From: Teretinema zuelzerae
Lineage (GTDB): Bacteria > Spirochaetota > Spirochaetia > Treponematales > Treponemataceae
DNA: 64,000 bases
Direction: 5' to 3'
NCBI RefSeq assembly: GCF_021021555.1
Contig: NZ_JAINWA010000001.1
Span: 1,240,001 to 1,304,000 of the forward strand
In this document: one piece after another, positions 16,612-26,489 of the stretch
How positions within the stretch are numbered: position 1 is the first letter of the stretch
Layout: each line of letters opens with the position of its first letter
The notes under the pieces: generated by a model
The model's input: the letters and a program-made list of their open reading frames with translations, nothing else
What the model was told of the DNA's origin: nothing
Database searches by the model: none
Translations under genes and position numbers: made by a program

Positions 16612-19600
16612 ATGAAACAGGATTTTCGCACTCGAGTTCTTCCGATCGGCGCAGAGAAAGTCGGCGACTTCCGCGTAATGGAATTCCATATCAGGGGAGA
16701 AATCAGAAAGAAATGCGAGTTTAACCGGTCGCTCTTCGCCTCTTCGGGGAATGTGATTTTCACGAACCAGACAGAAGTTCATCGCTTCGTTAAAACGTAT
16801 AACCGGGTAATGAACAGCAGCAACCGTCCCGAGCTCTTCCTGAAGGCGAGCCAGTTGAACGCGATGGGGCTCATAGACGAAATATTCCATTATATTTGCA
16901 GGCTCTATCGAAAAGACGTCAGAAAATCGTTCTTCTCCGGCGCGCTCGCCGCTATGGAAAAGGCGATCGGAAAGGATCGTGCAGACGGTTTGCTTGCCGC
17001 CTTTGCCTCGGAGTTTCCTCCTCTCGGAGTATACGACGGAAACGACGATGCCGCCGCATGGCTTGCAAAGGCTGACGGAGACGGAATATCCCACCGGGAG
17101 ATCGCGCTCGAAGAAATGATGATGCTTCGGCTCGCAAACGAGAATCCGGCCTTCGCGCCGTTCTTCCCGCTGTTTGAAGACTCCGCGCTGAAGAAAAATC
17201 CCGACTATGAAGCAGTCTGGGACGTGCTTCGCTCTTGGTCTTCCGCGAATCCTCCGTTCGGTCCGGAAGGAAGAGACCTCGTTTCCATGTTCAAGGCTCC
17301 CGTGGAATATTCGCCCTACGACCTCAAGGGACAGCTCGATTACATCAGAACGAGATGGTTCGCCCTCCTCGGCGACTGGCTCTTAAAGCTCCTTTCAGGA
17401 CTCGATTTCATTTCCGAAGAGGAAAAGGCCGGCTGGTCCGGAGGCGTCGGATCGGGAACTCCCGACATGGACCCCTACAGTTTCGGAGACATCAGCAAGG
17501 AATACGAGCGGTTCAGCCCGGACCGGGAGTGGATGCCGAACGTTATGCTTATGGCGAAAAGCGTTCTCGTGTGGCTGAGCCAGCTCACAAAGAAATACAA
17601 CCGGCCTATAACCCGACTGGACCAGATACCGGACGAAGAACTCGATTTTCTCGCCTCGGCCGGATTCACCGGACTCTGGCTCATCGGTCTATGGGAGAGA
17701 TCTCCCGCAAGCGCAAGAATCAAGCAGATTTGCGGAAACCCGGAAGCGGCCGCCAGCGCCTACAGTCTCGACGATTACGAAATAGCCGCTGAGCTTGGGG
17801 GATGGGAAGCCCTCTCGAGCCTTCGCCACCGCGCGTGGAAACGGGGCATCAGGATGGCTTCTGACATGGTGCCGAATCATACGGGCATGGACGCGAAATG
17901 GGTTATCGAAAAACCGGATCTCTTCGTCCAGACAAGAGACTGCCCCTACCCGTCCTACGACTTTCAGGGAGAAAACCTTTCCCATGACGGCAGGGTCGGC
18001 ATATTCCTGGAGAATAAATACTACTCGAAATCGGATTGCGCCGTTGTATTCAAACGGGTCGACAACCAGACCGGGGACGTCAGATACATCTATCACGGAA
18101 ACGACGGAACAGGAATGCCGTGGAACGATACGGCCCAGATCGACTTTCTCAATCCCCAGGCGAGAGAAGAGGTCATCCAGAAGATTCTCCATGTTGCGCG
18201 GAATTTTCCTATTATCAGATTCGACGCCGCGATGGTTCTCGCTAAAAAACACATACAGAGACTGTGGTATCCGGAGCCGGGAGCGGGAGGGGACATCGCG
18301 AGCCGCTCAAGATTCGCCATCGGAAGGGAGGAATTCGAAAAACGGATTCCCGAGGAGTTCTGGCGCGAGGTGGTGGACCGGTGCGCCAGGGAGATACCGG
18401 ATACGCTGCTCCTTGCCGAAGCGTTCTGGATGATGGAAGGATATTTCGTCCGCACCCTCGGAATGCACCGCGTATACAACTCGGCCTTCATGAACATGCT
18501 AAAAAGAGAGGACAACGCGAAGTACCGCGCCACGATAAAGAATACGATCGAATTCGATCCTGAAATTCTCAAGCGGTACGTAAATTTCATGAACAACCCG
18601 GACGAGGAAACGGCGGTGACCCAGTTCGGCAAGGGAGACAAATACTTCGGCGTATGCACCATGATGGTCGCGATGCCCGGACTCCCCATGTTCGGGCACG
18701 GACAGGTCGAAGGCTTCGAGGAAAAATACGGAATGGAGTACCGCAAGGCGTATCGGGACGAAACGCCGGACGAAGATCTGCTAAACAGACACCGTCATGA
18801 AATATTCCCCCTCATGAAAAAACGATATCTGTTCGCGGGCGTGGAGCATTTCTGCCTCTACGATTTTTACGAGAACGGCAGGATCAACGAAAACGTCTTC
18901 GCATGGTCGAACAGGCGCGGAGATGAACGGGCCCTCATCATGTTCAACAACGTGTACGGCCAAACAAGCGGATGGGTCCGCGTATCGGTTCCTTCCGCGG
19001 TAAAGAATCCGGACGGATCGAAAACCCTGGTCCAGAAAACGCTGGCGGAAGGGCTCGGACTCCAGGTAAAGCGCGATAGATTCTGCATCATGCAGGAACA
19101 GCGTTCAGGATTATGGTATTTGCGAACCACCGAGGAAATCGCGTCTGCAGGGCTTTATGCGTCGCTGCAGGGCTTCCAGACGCAGGTATTCGTCAACATA
19201 CATGAGATAGACGACAACGAATGGGGCCACTACCGGGCTCTCTACGACTCGCTCGGAGGAAAGGGCGTACGCGACATTCAGATGGGAATCAAGAATATTT
19301 TCCTGAAGGATCTCTACGACGCTCTTCAACGCGTATTCAGCACAGAAAATATCGACTCGATCAAGAACCTTTTCTCGACCGCGAAGTCCGAAGGAATCTC
19401 GAAAGAACTGAAAGAGTTTCTTGCAGAAACATGGAAAAAGCCTGCGGAAAATTTCTACCGGGTTGCCGCGGATTTTCTTAAAACAAGAGCGGAAACAGCG
19501 CCGATCGTCGAAGGAAAAAAGATCGCGGATTCAATTGAAATTACGAAAACTGCCGGAAAATTCCTCGACAGCATTGAAGCCCTTGCGACGATTCACGCCG

Positions 19601-20337
19601 AAATCAGCGAGAACAAAAACGAGGCCTTCCCGCCGAAACGCATATTCGACGGTGGCATACGCGCTTTGGATCTTGCCGCCGCCGCCCTTTGCGCGGGGCT
19701 CAGGCATTTGACGATTCCTCCGGGCAACGGAACCGCTCTGGCCGACATAGTCGACCTGTGGAGCCTCGACCGCAAAATCGCCGATATCTTTACGGATTCG
19801 GGAATAGGCGACGGGAAAACCGAAGAAGTACTCGGAATCATGAAAAAAACCGCGCTGATTTTCAACGAACGTAAAACGGGCAAGAAAATGGGATGCAAGG
19901 ATTACGCGGCTCTTGTCTTCGCGCATCCGGAAGCAGGCGCTTTGGCCGGAGTTCATGAATGGGACGGAATACAGTGGTTTAACAAGGAACGCGCCGAATC
20001 GATCATCGATCTCATTGCGAGCCTTGCGCTCATCGGCACGATTCGCGATCAGGATTCGAAACCGCTGAAAACTGCCGAGGTCAAGAAGAACTATGCCTCA
20101 GCGCAGGACATGATCTCAGAATCCGGATATAAAACGTCGTTCTTTCCGCTTCCGGAAATAAAAGCCGAGATGACGAAAAAGCCGGCGGGCAAATCGGAAA
20201 AAACCGCGAAAAAGGCCGCCCCGAAAACCGCCAAGACTGATAAAAAGTCCGCAACAACCGTCGATAGAAAAAAAGCATCAAAAACGGAACCCGCTTCGAA
20301 AAGCGTCGGGGCTGAAACGAAGAAACCCAAGAAATAA
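16612..20337 (+). CDS. Very long GH13 (alpha-amylase superfamily) protein with a Lys-rich tail
   Basis: A 1241-residue protein. Residues 1-330 are a helical N-terminal region of unknown role. A GH13 barrel follows, with GFTGLWLIGLWERSP, MASDMVPNHTGMD, nucleophile Asp538 (RFDAAMV), acid/base Glu603 (LAEAFW) and Asp664 (NNPDEETA, replacing the usual NHD). After the barrel comes a beta domain and about 300 helical residues. The last ~55 residues are a Lys/Ala/Thr-rich tail like histone H1. It has no signal peptide. AGGAGAGG precedes the ATG at 16612. The malQ neighbour suggests alpha-glucan metabolism, but the exact reaction is unknown. It is twice the usual GH13 length. Confidence 0.8.
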   Translation: MKQDFRTRVLPIGAEKVGDFRVMEFHIRGEIRKKCEFNRSLFASSGNVIFTNQTEVHRFVKTYNRVMNSSNRPELFLKASQLNAMGLIDEIFHYICRLYRKDVRKSFFSGALAAMEKAIGKDRADGLLAAFASEFPPLGVYDGNDDAAAWLAKADGDGISHREIALEEMMMLRLANENPAFAPFFPLFEDSALKKNPDYEAVWDVLRSWSSANPPFGPEGRDLVSMFKAPVEYSPYDLKGQLDYIRTRWFALLGDWLLKLLSGLDFISEEEKAGWSGGVGSGTPDMDPYSFGDISKEYERFSPDREWMPNVMLMAKSVLVWLSQLTKKYNRPITRLDQIPDEELDFLASAGFTGLWLIGLWERSPASARIKQICGNPEAAASAYSLDDYEIAAELGGWEALSSLRHRAWKRGIRMASDMVPNHTGMDAKWVIEKPDLFVQTRDCPYPSYDFQGENLSHDGRVGIFLENKYYSKSDCAVVFKRVDNQTGDVRYIYHGNDGTGMPWNDTAQIDFLNPQAREEVIQKILHVARNFPIIRFDAAMVLAKKHIQRLWYPEPGAGGDIASRSRFAIGREEFEKRIPEEFWREVVDRCAREIPDTLLLAEAFWMMEGYFVRTLGMHRVYNSAFMNMLKREDNAKYRATIKNTIEFDPEILKRYVNFMNNPDEETAVTQFGKGDKYFGVCTMMVAMPGLPMFGHGQVEGFEEKYGMEYRKAYRDETPDEDLLNRHRHEIFPLMKKRYLFAGVEHFCLYDFYENGRINENVFAWSNRRGDERALIMFNNVYGQTSGWVRVSVPSAVKNPDGSKTLVQKTLAEGLGLQVKRDRFCIMQEQRSGLWYLRTTEEIASAGLYASLQGFQTQVFVNIHEIDDNEWGHYRALYDSLGGKGVRDIQMGIKNIFLKDLYDALQRVFSTENIDSIKNLFSTAKSEGISKELKEFLAETWKKPAENFYRVAADFLKTRAETAPIVEGKKIADSIEITKTAGKFLDSIEALATIHAEISENKNEAFPPKRIFDGGIRALDLAAAALCAGLRHLTIPPGNGTALADIVDLWSLDRKIADIFTDSGIGDGKTEEVLGIMKKTALIFNERKTGKKMGCKDYAALVFAHPEAGALAGVHEWDGIQWFNKERAESIIDLIASLALIGTIRDQDSKPLKTAEVKKNYASAQDMISESGYKTSFFPLPEIKAEMTKKPAGKSEKTAKKAAPKTAKTDKKSATTVDRKKASKTEPASKSVGAETKKPKK

Positions 20338-20340
20338 CGT

Positions 20341-20382
20341 AAAAAAAAAGCACCCTGCCGGCTTTGCAAGCGGCCAGGGTGC
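20341..20382 (-). terminator. Intrinsic terminator of the 44-residue protein gene
   Basis: GCACCCTG...CAGGGTGC hairpin (20350-20382) with an inner GC-rich stem. On the minus strand it is followed by nine T. On the plus strand it lacks a good T-run, but it may still help end the malQ operon. Confidence 0.8.
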
Positions 20383-20405
20383 TTCAATGTGTGGAACGAG
20401 AAAAA

Positions 20406-20540
20406 TCAGGTTTGAACCGAGTTTTCTTCTGCGTACTTTTTAAATTCTTCTTCAGACATCTTGTCGGAATACAGGGGGTATAGCGCCTCCACTAATTCTT
20501 CGATGGTGTCGAATTTCGCTCCGTCCAGTTTATAAGACAT
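20406..20540 (-). CDS. Small acidic protein, 44 residues
   Basis: A short frame starting MSYKLDGAKFDTIEEL and ending at TGA 20406-20408. It has its own full gene signals: promoter TTGCGA-17-TATAAT (20568-20596), an SD AGGGGG ahead of the ATG at 20538-20540, and a terminator at 20341-20382. The sequence is acidic and amphipathic, with no Cys and no membrane segment, and is probably helical. Complete expression signals around so short a frame make it a likely real gene. The function is unknown. Confidence 0.75.
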   Translation of the reverse strand: MSYKLDGAKFDTIEELVEALYPLYSDKMSEEEFKKYAEENSVQT

Positions 20541-20567
20541 GGGATCCCCCTATTAGTTTCGAGCGTC

Positions 20568-20596
20568 ATTATAAAACTTTTACCTATCCATCGCAA
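20568..20596 (-). promoter_or_regulatory. Promoter of the 44-residue protein gene
   Basis: Minus strand: TTGCGA (20591-20596), 17-base spacer, TATAAT (20568-20573). Confidence 0.7.
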
Positions 20597-20627
20597 GGTT
20601 AATCTAAATCCAGATCGCAGAAAAAAA

Positions 20628-21941
20628 TCAGGCAAAGTCCTTCAAGATGGACTCCAGCACGGACTTGTCTTTGGCAATAAGACGCGCGCCTTGTATCGGT
20701 TCCCTCGCAAGCTTCAGAAATTCCGGCTGTTCCGGAGACTGGCCGCAGGCAACCCGCAATTTGTCCGACTCGAACGCAGGGTGATCCTTCGACACGAGAA
20801 CCACGGTTCCCTCGTCAGAGTTGATTCTATCCTGCATTCCGAAAGAAGCGCCGTAGGCCGCGGCAGTCGCGCTGTCCAGCATTACGCCGTACTTTTTCCA
20901 CGCGTCGAACATCAGGCCGGAGATAGCATCCGGCTTTACTTCGGCCGGAAAAACCAAACCCCTAAGCATGAGCGGATTAACCTCGAAAACCTGTTCAAGC
21001 CGTTCGAGATTCGACGGGCTTGCGGGATCGGCCGGTCCGCGCCGCATGAGGGGAACCATCGAATCGAGACAGGAACAGCGGCCGGTTGCGTCGCAGGAAA
21101 GGCCCGCGGTCGCGTCGGTGATAAAGCCGTTCACCGGCAGCGAAAACTTCCACGCGTATAAACCCGCGACGAGGTTTCCGTAATTTCCGGAAGGAACGGC
21201 ATAAAAAATATCGCCGCGAACCTTTCGCCTCAGCCGGGTGAAGGCGAACATGTAGAAGAACACCTGGGGGAGCAGCCGGCCGATATTCATCGTATTCGCC
21301 AGCGTGAGTCCGTATTTTTCCACGATGCTCCGGTCTTTGTACATGTCGCGCACCAGATTCTTGGCATCGAGCAGGTCTCCGTCCACTTCGACGGGAAGTA
21401 TGTTTCCGCCGTTCCATGCAAGGACGGAAGGATCGAGTCCTACGAGCGAACCCTTTGGAAACACCAAAATCATCTTCAGCCGTTTTTTTCCGGCGAAGGC
21501 GGCCGCCATGCTCCTGCCGCCCAAACCCGATGTCGCGGCCATAACCACGGAGGTGCGATCTTCCATTGTTAAAATATGCTCAAGAGCGGAGGCGAACCAG
21601 AGCAGACCGAAGTCTTTATGGCTTCCCGTCGGTCCGTGATACAGCTCGAGGGAATAGGTTCTTTCGTCCAATTGCCGTAATTCAGGACTGTACAAATCGA
21701 AGGCGGCGGCGGCGATTCGCTCCGATACGACCGGGCTGAACTCTTCCTTCAACAAAGCAGACGTCAAGGTGCCGGCGATCGACGAGAATTTGGTATTTTC
21801 ATCCATATATAAGACCCAGGGCCGAAGATCTTCTTCCCGGGCGGGAACAAACAAGCCGCCGTCCTGGGGTATACAATCAAGAACCGCATTTCTAAAACTG
21901 ACTTTCTTTTCAGCATTGCGGGTACTGACCAATTCCATCAC
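20628..21941 (-). CDS. thrC: Threonine synthase
   Basis: The 437-residue PLP enzyme converts O-phosphohomoserine to threonine. The PLP Lys is in the GPTGSHKDFGLLW motif near residue 110, and the phosphate-binding loop is VPSGNYGN. DRTSVVMAATSGLGG is also typical. The start has GGGAGG upstream. It follows lysO on the same strand by 47 bases, in which a TATAAT (21983-21988, minus strand) might give it an extra promoter. The order DUF2156-lysO-thrC puts lysine export beside threonine synthesis, both branches of the aspartate family. Confidence 0.93.
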   Translation of the reverse strand: MMELVSTRNAEKKVSFRNAVLDCIPQDGGLFVPAREEDLRPWVLYMDENTKFSSIAGTLTSALLKEEFSPVVSERIAAAAFDLYSPELRQLDERTYSLELYHGPTGSHKDFGLLWFASALEHILTMEDRTSVVMAATSGLGGRSMAAAFAGKKRLKMILVFPKGSLVGLDPSVLAWNGGNILPVEVDGDLLDAKNLVRDMYKDRSIVEKYGLTLANTMNIGRLLPQVFFYMFAFTRLRRKVRGDIFYAVPSGNYGNLVAGLYAWKFSLPVNGFITDATAGLSCDATGRCSCLDSMVPLMRRGPADPASPSNLERLEQVFEVNPLMLRGLVFPAEVKPDAISGLMFDAWKKYGVMLDSATAAAYGASFGMQDRINSDEGTVVLVSKDHPAFESDKLRVACGQSPEQPEFLKLAREPIQGARLIAKDKSVLESILKDFA

Positions 21942-21988
21942 AACCTCCCGGAACTCGGTTACAAAACAAAGAGTCTACTGCGATTATA

Positions 21989-22969
21989 CTAGAAACTCAT
22001 GAAGAAAGGGACTAAAAACGGCACAAGAAAGCTTAAAACGACTCCGTGGATGACGGCGGAGGGAACGCTGGAAGGTCCCCAGATTTCTTCAATCACCGGC
22101 AACGTGACATCCATGCTCGTAGCTCCCGCGACGCCGATGCCGCTTTCCTTTCTTCCAGTCAACCGCAAGAGCGGTATGGCGACGAAAGCGATGGTTTCGC
22201 GCGCCAGATTCGATAAAAAGGCCGCGGCTCCCAGAAGAGGATCGCCCAGATCCGCGATTAAAACGCCCGAAAGGCTGTACCAGCCGAAACCGCCGCCCAG
22301 AGCCAACGCTCTGCCGGGAGACAGGCCGAACAACGGCACAAGAGCGAGCGAGCCGGCAAGAGTTCCGGCAATCGTCACTATCGGCAGGACCAGCACAGAG
22401 GGATTTGAAAAGCTTTTTTTCAGGTCCGCGCCGGCCCCGGCCATTTGAATGCCGATGCAGAATAATAGTCCGTATAAAAGCCAGGAAGCGATGCTTCCGT
22501 CATGCAGAATTTGAATCGAGGGGAGAGCAAGGCCGGCGGCTACGCCGCACAGCACTAACGCAAGCAGCCAGCCGGGCTGCCGAAGATTGAGCAAGAGCCG
22601 CAGAAGCTTGTTTCTCCGGTTCGCCCGCGAAAATGCGAAAGAGTCGCCGACTGAGCCCGGATCGACGGACGGGGACTCTCCCTGCGGGTCGAATTTTTCG
22701 TACAGAGGCTTCGCGAAAAGGTGGGCGGCGACGGTGCCGGCGCTGGCGAGAACGGCAGAAGAAACGGATAGAAGACCGATCAGGGAAAGCTGATCCAGTA
22801 TTTCGCGGCTTTGCCCGAGGCGCAATCCCATCGAAAAAAGAAGAAGCCAGAGCAATAGAGTAAAGATTCGGGAGATAGCGGAAGACCACTGAAGAACGCG
22901 CAGCCTCGCGACGGCAAAACCCGCGCCCAGATACACAAGAAGCCAGAGCAGAGACCAGAGAGTGTTCAT
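21989..22969 (-). CDS. Lysine exporter LysO (YbjE) family protein
   Basis: A 326-residue inner-membrane protein with about eight to ten hydrophobic helices. The second half has the LysO hallmark GGGFGWYSLSGVLIADLG, then AAFLSNLARETIAF and GVAGATSMDVTLPVI. The family exports L-lysine. The central hydrophilic stretch (residues about 95-125) divides two halves. The start overlaps the end of the DUF2156 gene by four bases (ATGA). Pairing with a DUF2156 acyltransferase, some of which use lysyl-tRNA, is suggestive but unproven. Confidence 0.85.
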   Translation of the reverse strand: MNTLWSLLWLLVYLGAGFAVARLRVLQWSSAISRIFTLLLWLLLFSMGLRLGQSREILDQLSLIGLLSVSSAVLASAGTVAAHLFAKPLYEKFDPQGESPSVDPGSVGDSFAFSRANRRNKLLRLLLNLRQPGWLLALVLCGVAAGLALPSIQILHDGSIASWLLYGLLFCIGIQMAGAGADLKKSFSNPSVLVLPIVTIAGTLAGSLALVPLFGLSPGRALALGGGFGWYSLSGVLIADLGDPLLGAAAFLSNLARETIAFVAIPLLRLTGRKESGIGVAGATSMDVTLPVIEEIWGPSSVPSAVIHGVVLSFLVPFLVPFFMSF

Positions 22970-23853
22970 TGCGCGTGCTTCTCCAGCCGATATTTTTCCA
23001 CGAAGCCGCAGGGCCGATACGTCATTTTAGCCTGGCGCATTCCCTCGTCGCCCAAATCCTGTTCGCGATTAATGAACTCGACGGTTTCGGGAAGCGATCG
23101 GGCGAATGCGTAATTGATATATTGATAGGAACCGCGGTATTCGATCCGGGCCTTTTCGAAATGGACGGCCGCTATTTTTCCGTCTGCGACCAGCTCAGCC
23201 ATGGTCCAGGCCACCGGTTCAGAATCGACGTACAGCACAAGACCCGACATCGAAAAGTGTTCCATAAGATCCAGCGCTTCCGCCGCCGCTTGATAATCGG
23301 TCTCCTCGGGAAGGGCTTCGTGCGAGACCCAGGACTCCAGGACGGCGCGGGCGTCGTCTCTTGTAGAGAAATCGAGAGGTTTCAGCGAAAACACGGGATA
23401 CGTATTCTCGAAAGCGTTTACGTGATTCCGCTTCTTGTGAAACCGCTTTCCCGAAAGGGTCGCCAGATCCGTTCTGAGATAGAGATAATCGAAATTATCC
23501 CTATCCTGCTCGGGAACCAGGCCGGCAGAGGCGAGCATATCGCGGTTCTTTTCCAGGAAAGCCGGAGATATGAGCTTCCACAAATCGTGATCCTGAAACA
23601 ATTCGTTCACGATTTCGATGCCGGTTTTACAACATGGAGTGATAAAAAAACGCTTACCATCCCGTTCGCCGGATATAATCAGCACTTCGTCTTTTAACGA
23701 CGCTTTATACCCGTACCTATGCCGAAATAGATACAAACCGGCAAATGTGTATTCCGAGACGCCGTCGGGGAGCTTTACTAAATGAGGGAGCAATTCGCGC
23801 GCCATTTCGAGGGAAAGAGGGGCGAAATTAGGGTAGGAAGGCAAAGAAGTCAT
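22966..23853 (-). CDS. DUF2156 acyltransferase-like protein
   Basis: A 295-residue cytoplasmic protein of the DUF2156 group, a GNAT-type fold related to the C-terminal domain of the lysyl-phosphatidylglycerol synthase MprF. Family-like stretches are SGKRFHKKRNHVNAFE, AWTMAELVADGKIAAVHFEKA, and YQYINYAFARSLPE. It lacks the membrane flippase part of MprF. ATG 23853 is chosen because it lies six bases after TACCAT of a promoter facing the pepT promoter. An upstream in-frame ATG at 23877 would fall within the promoter. There is no SD. Confidence 0.75.
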   Translation of the reverse strand: MTSLPSYPNFAPLSLEMARELLPHLVKLPDGVSEYTFAGLYLFRHRYGYKASLKDEVLIISGERDGKRFFITPCCKTGIEIVNELFQDHDLWKLISPAFLEKNRDMLASAGLVPEQDRDNFDYLYLRTDLATLSGKRFHKKRNHVNAFENTYPVFSLKPLDFSTRDDARAVLESWVSHEALPEETDYQAAAEALDLMEHFSMSGLVLYVDSEPVAWTMAELVADGKIAAVHFEKARIEYRGSYQYINYAFARSLPETVEFINREQDLGDEGMRQAKMTYRPCGFVEKYRLEKHAQ

Positions 23854-23859
23854 ATGTAT

Positions 23860-23888
23860 ATGGTACTCTTTTAGCATCAAAACGGCAA
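23860..23888 (-). promoter_or_regulatory. Leaderless-type promoter of the DUF2156-lysO-thrC operon
   Basis: Minus strand: TTGCCG (23883-23888), 17-base spacer, TACCAT (23860-23865), six bases, ATG 23853. Confidence 0.55.
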
Positions 23889-23889
23889 G

Positions 23890-23918
23890 TTGACGGGCGG
23901 ATTCAAATATCGTACTCT
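23890..23918 (+). promoter_or_regulatory. Promoter of pepT-murA
   Basis: TTGACG (23890-23895), 17-base spacer, TACTCT (23913-23918), ten bases, ATG 23929. Its -35 is one base away from the -35 of the divergent promoter. Confidence 0.6.
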
Positions 23919-23928
23919 GATTCGGACT

Positions 23929-25176
23929 ATGCACAGCACATCATTTCAGGAACGACTCCTTGAGCGTTTCGTAACATACGCGGCGATCGGAACACAGAGC
24001 AGCAGCGCCTCGGCGGAAGCGGGCGTTTTTCCCTCGACTGATAATCAAAAAGCCTTCGCGCGAACGCTCGCGGAGGAACTGGAGAATATCGGAGCGGAAA
24101 ACGTCCATCTCGACGATTTCTATTATGTACATGCGGTGATCCCGGCCTCTGCGGGGAAGGAGAATCTTCCTTCCTTCGGACTATGCGCGCATATGGATAC
24201 GGCAAGCGACGCCCCGGGAGACAACGTTAAGCCGCTGGTCCACCGCGGATGGAACGGCGCGCCGATCCTTTTACACAACGGATTTTCCATTGATCCGGCG
24301 AGCGATCGCGATCTGGCAGGCTGCATCGGCGATACGATTATCACTTCGGATGGAACGACGCTTCTGGGAGCCGACGACAAGGCAGGCATCGCGGGGATCA
24401 TGACTCTGGCGGAAGTGCTTCTATCAAACAAGGAAATTCAACACGGTACCATAGAGATCCTATTCAGTCCGGACGAAGAAACCGGTCACGGAATGGACCG
24501 CATCGACCTCTCCAAGCTGAAATCGAAAGCATTCTACACGGTAGACGGAGGCCAGCTCGGCGAGGTGGAATCGGAGTGCTTCAACGCATGGAGAGCGGAT
24601 ATTGTCTTTACCGGAAAGGCGGCGCACCTCGGATCAGCGCGCGGAAAAATGATTAACGCGCTCACCATGGCCTCGAATTTCATCTCTGATCTTCCATCGG
24701 CGGAAGCGCCGGAAACGACAGACGGATACGGCGGATATTTCTGTCCGCTGGAGCTCCACGGCGGGGCCGAAAAAGCCGAATTGACCGTCTATCTCAGAGA
24801 CTTTTCCGCGGAAGGAATGGAAAATAGGCTTAAGCGGATCGAAGTGTTCGCTAAGGCCGCCGAAGCGCGCTATCCCGGTTCTACGGTGTCGGTCAAAACG
24901 CTGTGCCAATATAAAAACATGAAAGAAAAGCTCGATCAAAATCCGAGAATTCTCGAACTGCTCAATTCGGCGGTCGAGAGAGCCGGAGTGACGCCCGTCC
25001 ACAAACCGATCCGGGGAGGAACCGACGGTTCCAGGCTCACTGAAATGGGCATCCCGACGCCGAACATCTTTACCGGCGGGCATAACTATCATTCGCGCAC
25101 CGAATGGGCCTCGCTGTCCCAAATGACGGCGATGGTCAACACATTAATCGAACTCGCAAAACTCTGGGGAGAATAA
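23929..25176 (+). CDS. pepT: Peptidase T (tripeptide aminopeptidase)
   Basis: The 415-residue M20B zinc aminopeptidase removes N-terminal residues from tripeptides in the cytoplasm. Metal and catalytic motifs are [23 protein letters not shown], the [11 protein letters not shown] Glu pair, [10 protein letters not shown] and [12 protein letters not shown], with the final His in [11 protein letters not shown]. The length is usual for PepT. ATG 23929 has no SD; TACTCT lies ten bases upstream. murA follows two bases downstream. Confidence 0.93.
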   Translation: MHSTSFQERLLERFVTYAAIGTQSSSASAEAGVFPSTDNQKAFARTLAEELENIGAENVHLDDFYYVHAVIPASAGKENLPSFGLCAHMDTASDAPGDNVKPLVHRGWNGAPILLHNGFSIDPASDRDLAGCIGDTIITSDGTTLLGADDKAGIAGIMTLAEVLLSNKEIQHGTIEILFSPDEETGHGMDRIDLSKLKSKAFYTVDGGQLGEVESECFNAWRADIVFTGKAAHLGSARGKMINALTMASNFISDLPSAEAPETTDGYGGYFCPLELHGGAEKAELTVYLRDFSAEGMENRLKRIEVFAKAAEARYPGSTVSVKTLCQYKNMKEKLDQNPRILELLNSAVERAGVTPVHKPIRGGTDGSRLTEMGIPTPNIFTGGHNYHSRTEWASLSQMTAMVNTLIELAKLWGE

Positions 25177-25178
25177 CA

Positions 25179-26462
25179 ATGTACCAATACCTGATCGAAG
25201 GCGGGTTTCCGCTGAAAGGGACGATAAAAGCCAGCGGAAACAAGAACGCCGCCCTTCCCTGCATCGCCGCGGCCCTCCTTACAGAGGAGAGAGTAATCCT
25301 CAGAAACCTCCCGGACATCGAAGACATGCACGTTATGCTCGAGATCTTCGCCGCGCTCGGAGGAGAAGTCGAAAACATCGGAGCGAACGACTACGCCCTG
25401 CGCATACAGAAAGTCGAACGCAACGATATTCCGCTGGACCTTTCAAAGAAAATCAGAGCCTCGATCCTCTTCGCGGGCCCGCTGCTTGCACGTTCGGGAA
25501 AAGCGGTTCTCCCGCCTCCCGGCGGAGACGTCATCGGCAGAAGGCGTCTCGACACCCACTTTCTTGCCCTGACGGAACTGGGAGCCCGGGTGGATATCGA
25601 CGGACAATTCACCTTCACTGCGAACAAACTCATCGGCCAGGATATTTTTCTCGACGAAGCTTCCGTCACCGCGACGGAGAACGCCGTTATGGCGGCCGTG
25701 CTCGCCGAGGGAACCACGATAATTACCAACGCGGCCAGCGAGCCCCATGTGCAGGATGTATGCAAAATGCTCAATTCCATGGGCGCGAAGATCTCCGGAA
25801 TCGGTTCGAACATTCTCACCATTAGCGGAGTCCAGGCTCTTTCCGGCACGGACTATAAGATCGGGCCCGATTTTATGGAAATCGGCTCGTTCATAGGCCT
25901 CGCCGCCGTTACCCACGGCAGCATAACAATCACCGATATCGAGCCCGCTGACATGCGGCCGATCAGGCTCGCTTTCGGAAAACTTGGCATCCGCTGGAAC
26001 ATCGAAGGAACGACGCTGACGGTTCCCACGCAGCAGGACCTTCAGATCAACAGCGATCTCGGCGGCATGATCCCGAAAATCGACGACGCGCCCTGGCCCG
26101 GATTTCCGCCTGATCTCACAAGCATCATGACCGTCGTCGCCACGCAGGTCGAGGGAACCGTTCTCATTCATGAAAAAATGTTCGAATCGAGGATGTTCTT
26201 CGTCGATAAGCTGATCGGCATGGGAGCGCGGATTACCTTGTGCGATCCCCATCGAGCCGTCGTCTCCGGGCCGAGCGTCCTTCACGGATCCGATCTGGTA
26301 TCTCCTGACGTCCGGGCGGGCATGGCTATGGTCATCGCAGCGCTATGCGCTCGGGGCGAGAGCGTTATCCGCAACGTATACCAGATCGAGCGGGGCTACG
26401 AAAATCTGACGACGCGCCTCAAATCCCTCGGCGCCAAGATAGAACGAATATCGTCCTGCTGA
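25179..26462 (+). CDS. murA: UDP-N-acetylglucosamine 1-carboxyvinyltransferase MurA
   Basis: The 427-residue enzyme adds enolpyruvate to UDP-GlcNAc, the first committed step of peptidoglycan synthesis. It starts with the [11 protein letters not shown] motif. The active-site loop reads [11 protein letters not shown]. The residue at position 117 is Asp where most bacterial MurA have the catalytic Cys that fosfomycin alkylates. The natural Cys-to-Asp change is known from Borrelia, Chlamydia and mycobacteria and gives intrinsic fosfomycin resistance. GGGGAG precedes the ATG. It is co-transcribed with pepT. Confidence 0.95.
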   Translation: MYQYLIEGGFPLKGTIKASGNKNAALPCIAAALLTEERVILRNLPDIEDMHVMLEIFAALGGEVENIGANDYALRIQKVERNDIPLDLSKKIRASILFAGPLLARSGKAVLPPPGGDVIGRRRLDTHFLALTELGARVDIDGQFTFTANKLIGQDIFLDEASVTATENAVMAAVLAEGTTIITNAASEPHVQDVCKMLNSMGAKISGIGSNILTISGVQALSGTDYKIGPDFMEIGSFIGLAAVTHGSITITDIEPADMRPIRLAFGKLGIRWNIEGTTLTVPTQQDLQINSDLGGMIPKIDDAPWPGFPPDLTSIMTVVATQVEGTVLIHEKMFESRMFFVDKLIGMGARITLCDPHRAVVSGPSVLHGSDLVSPDVRAGMAMVIAALCARGESVIRNVYQIERGYENLTTRLKSLGAKIERISSC

Positions 26463-26489
26463 CGATGCGGCTCATGCGTTCCGGGAAAA

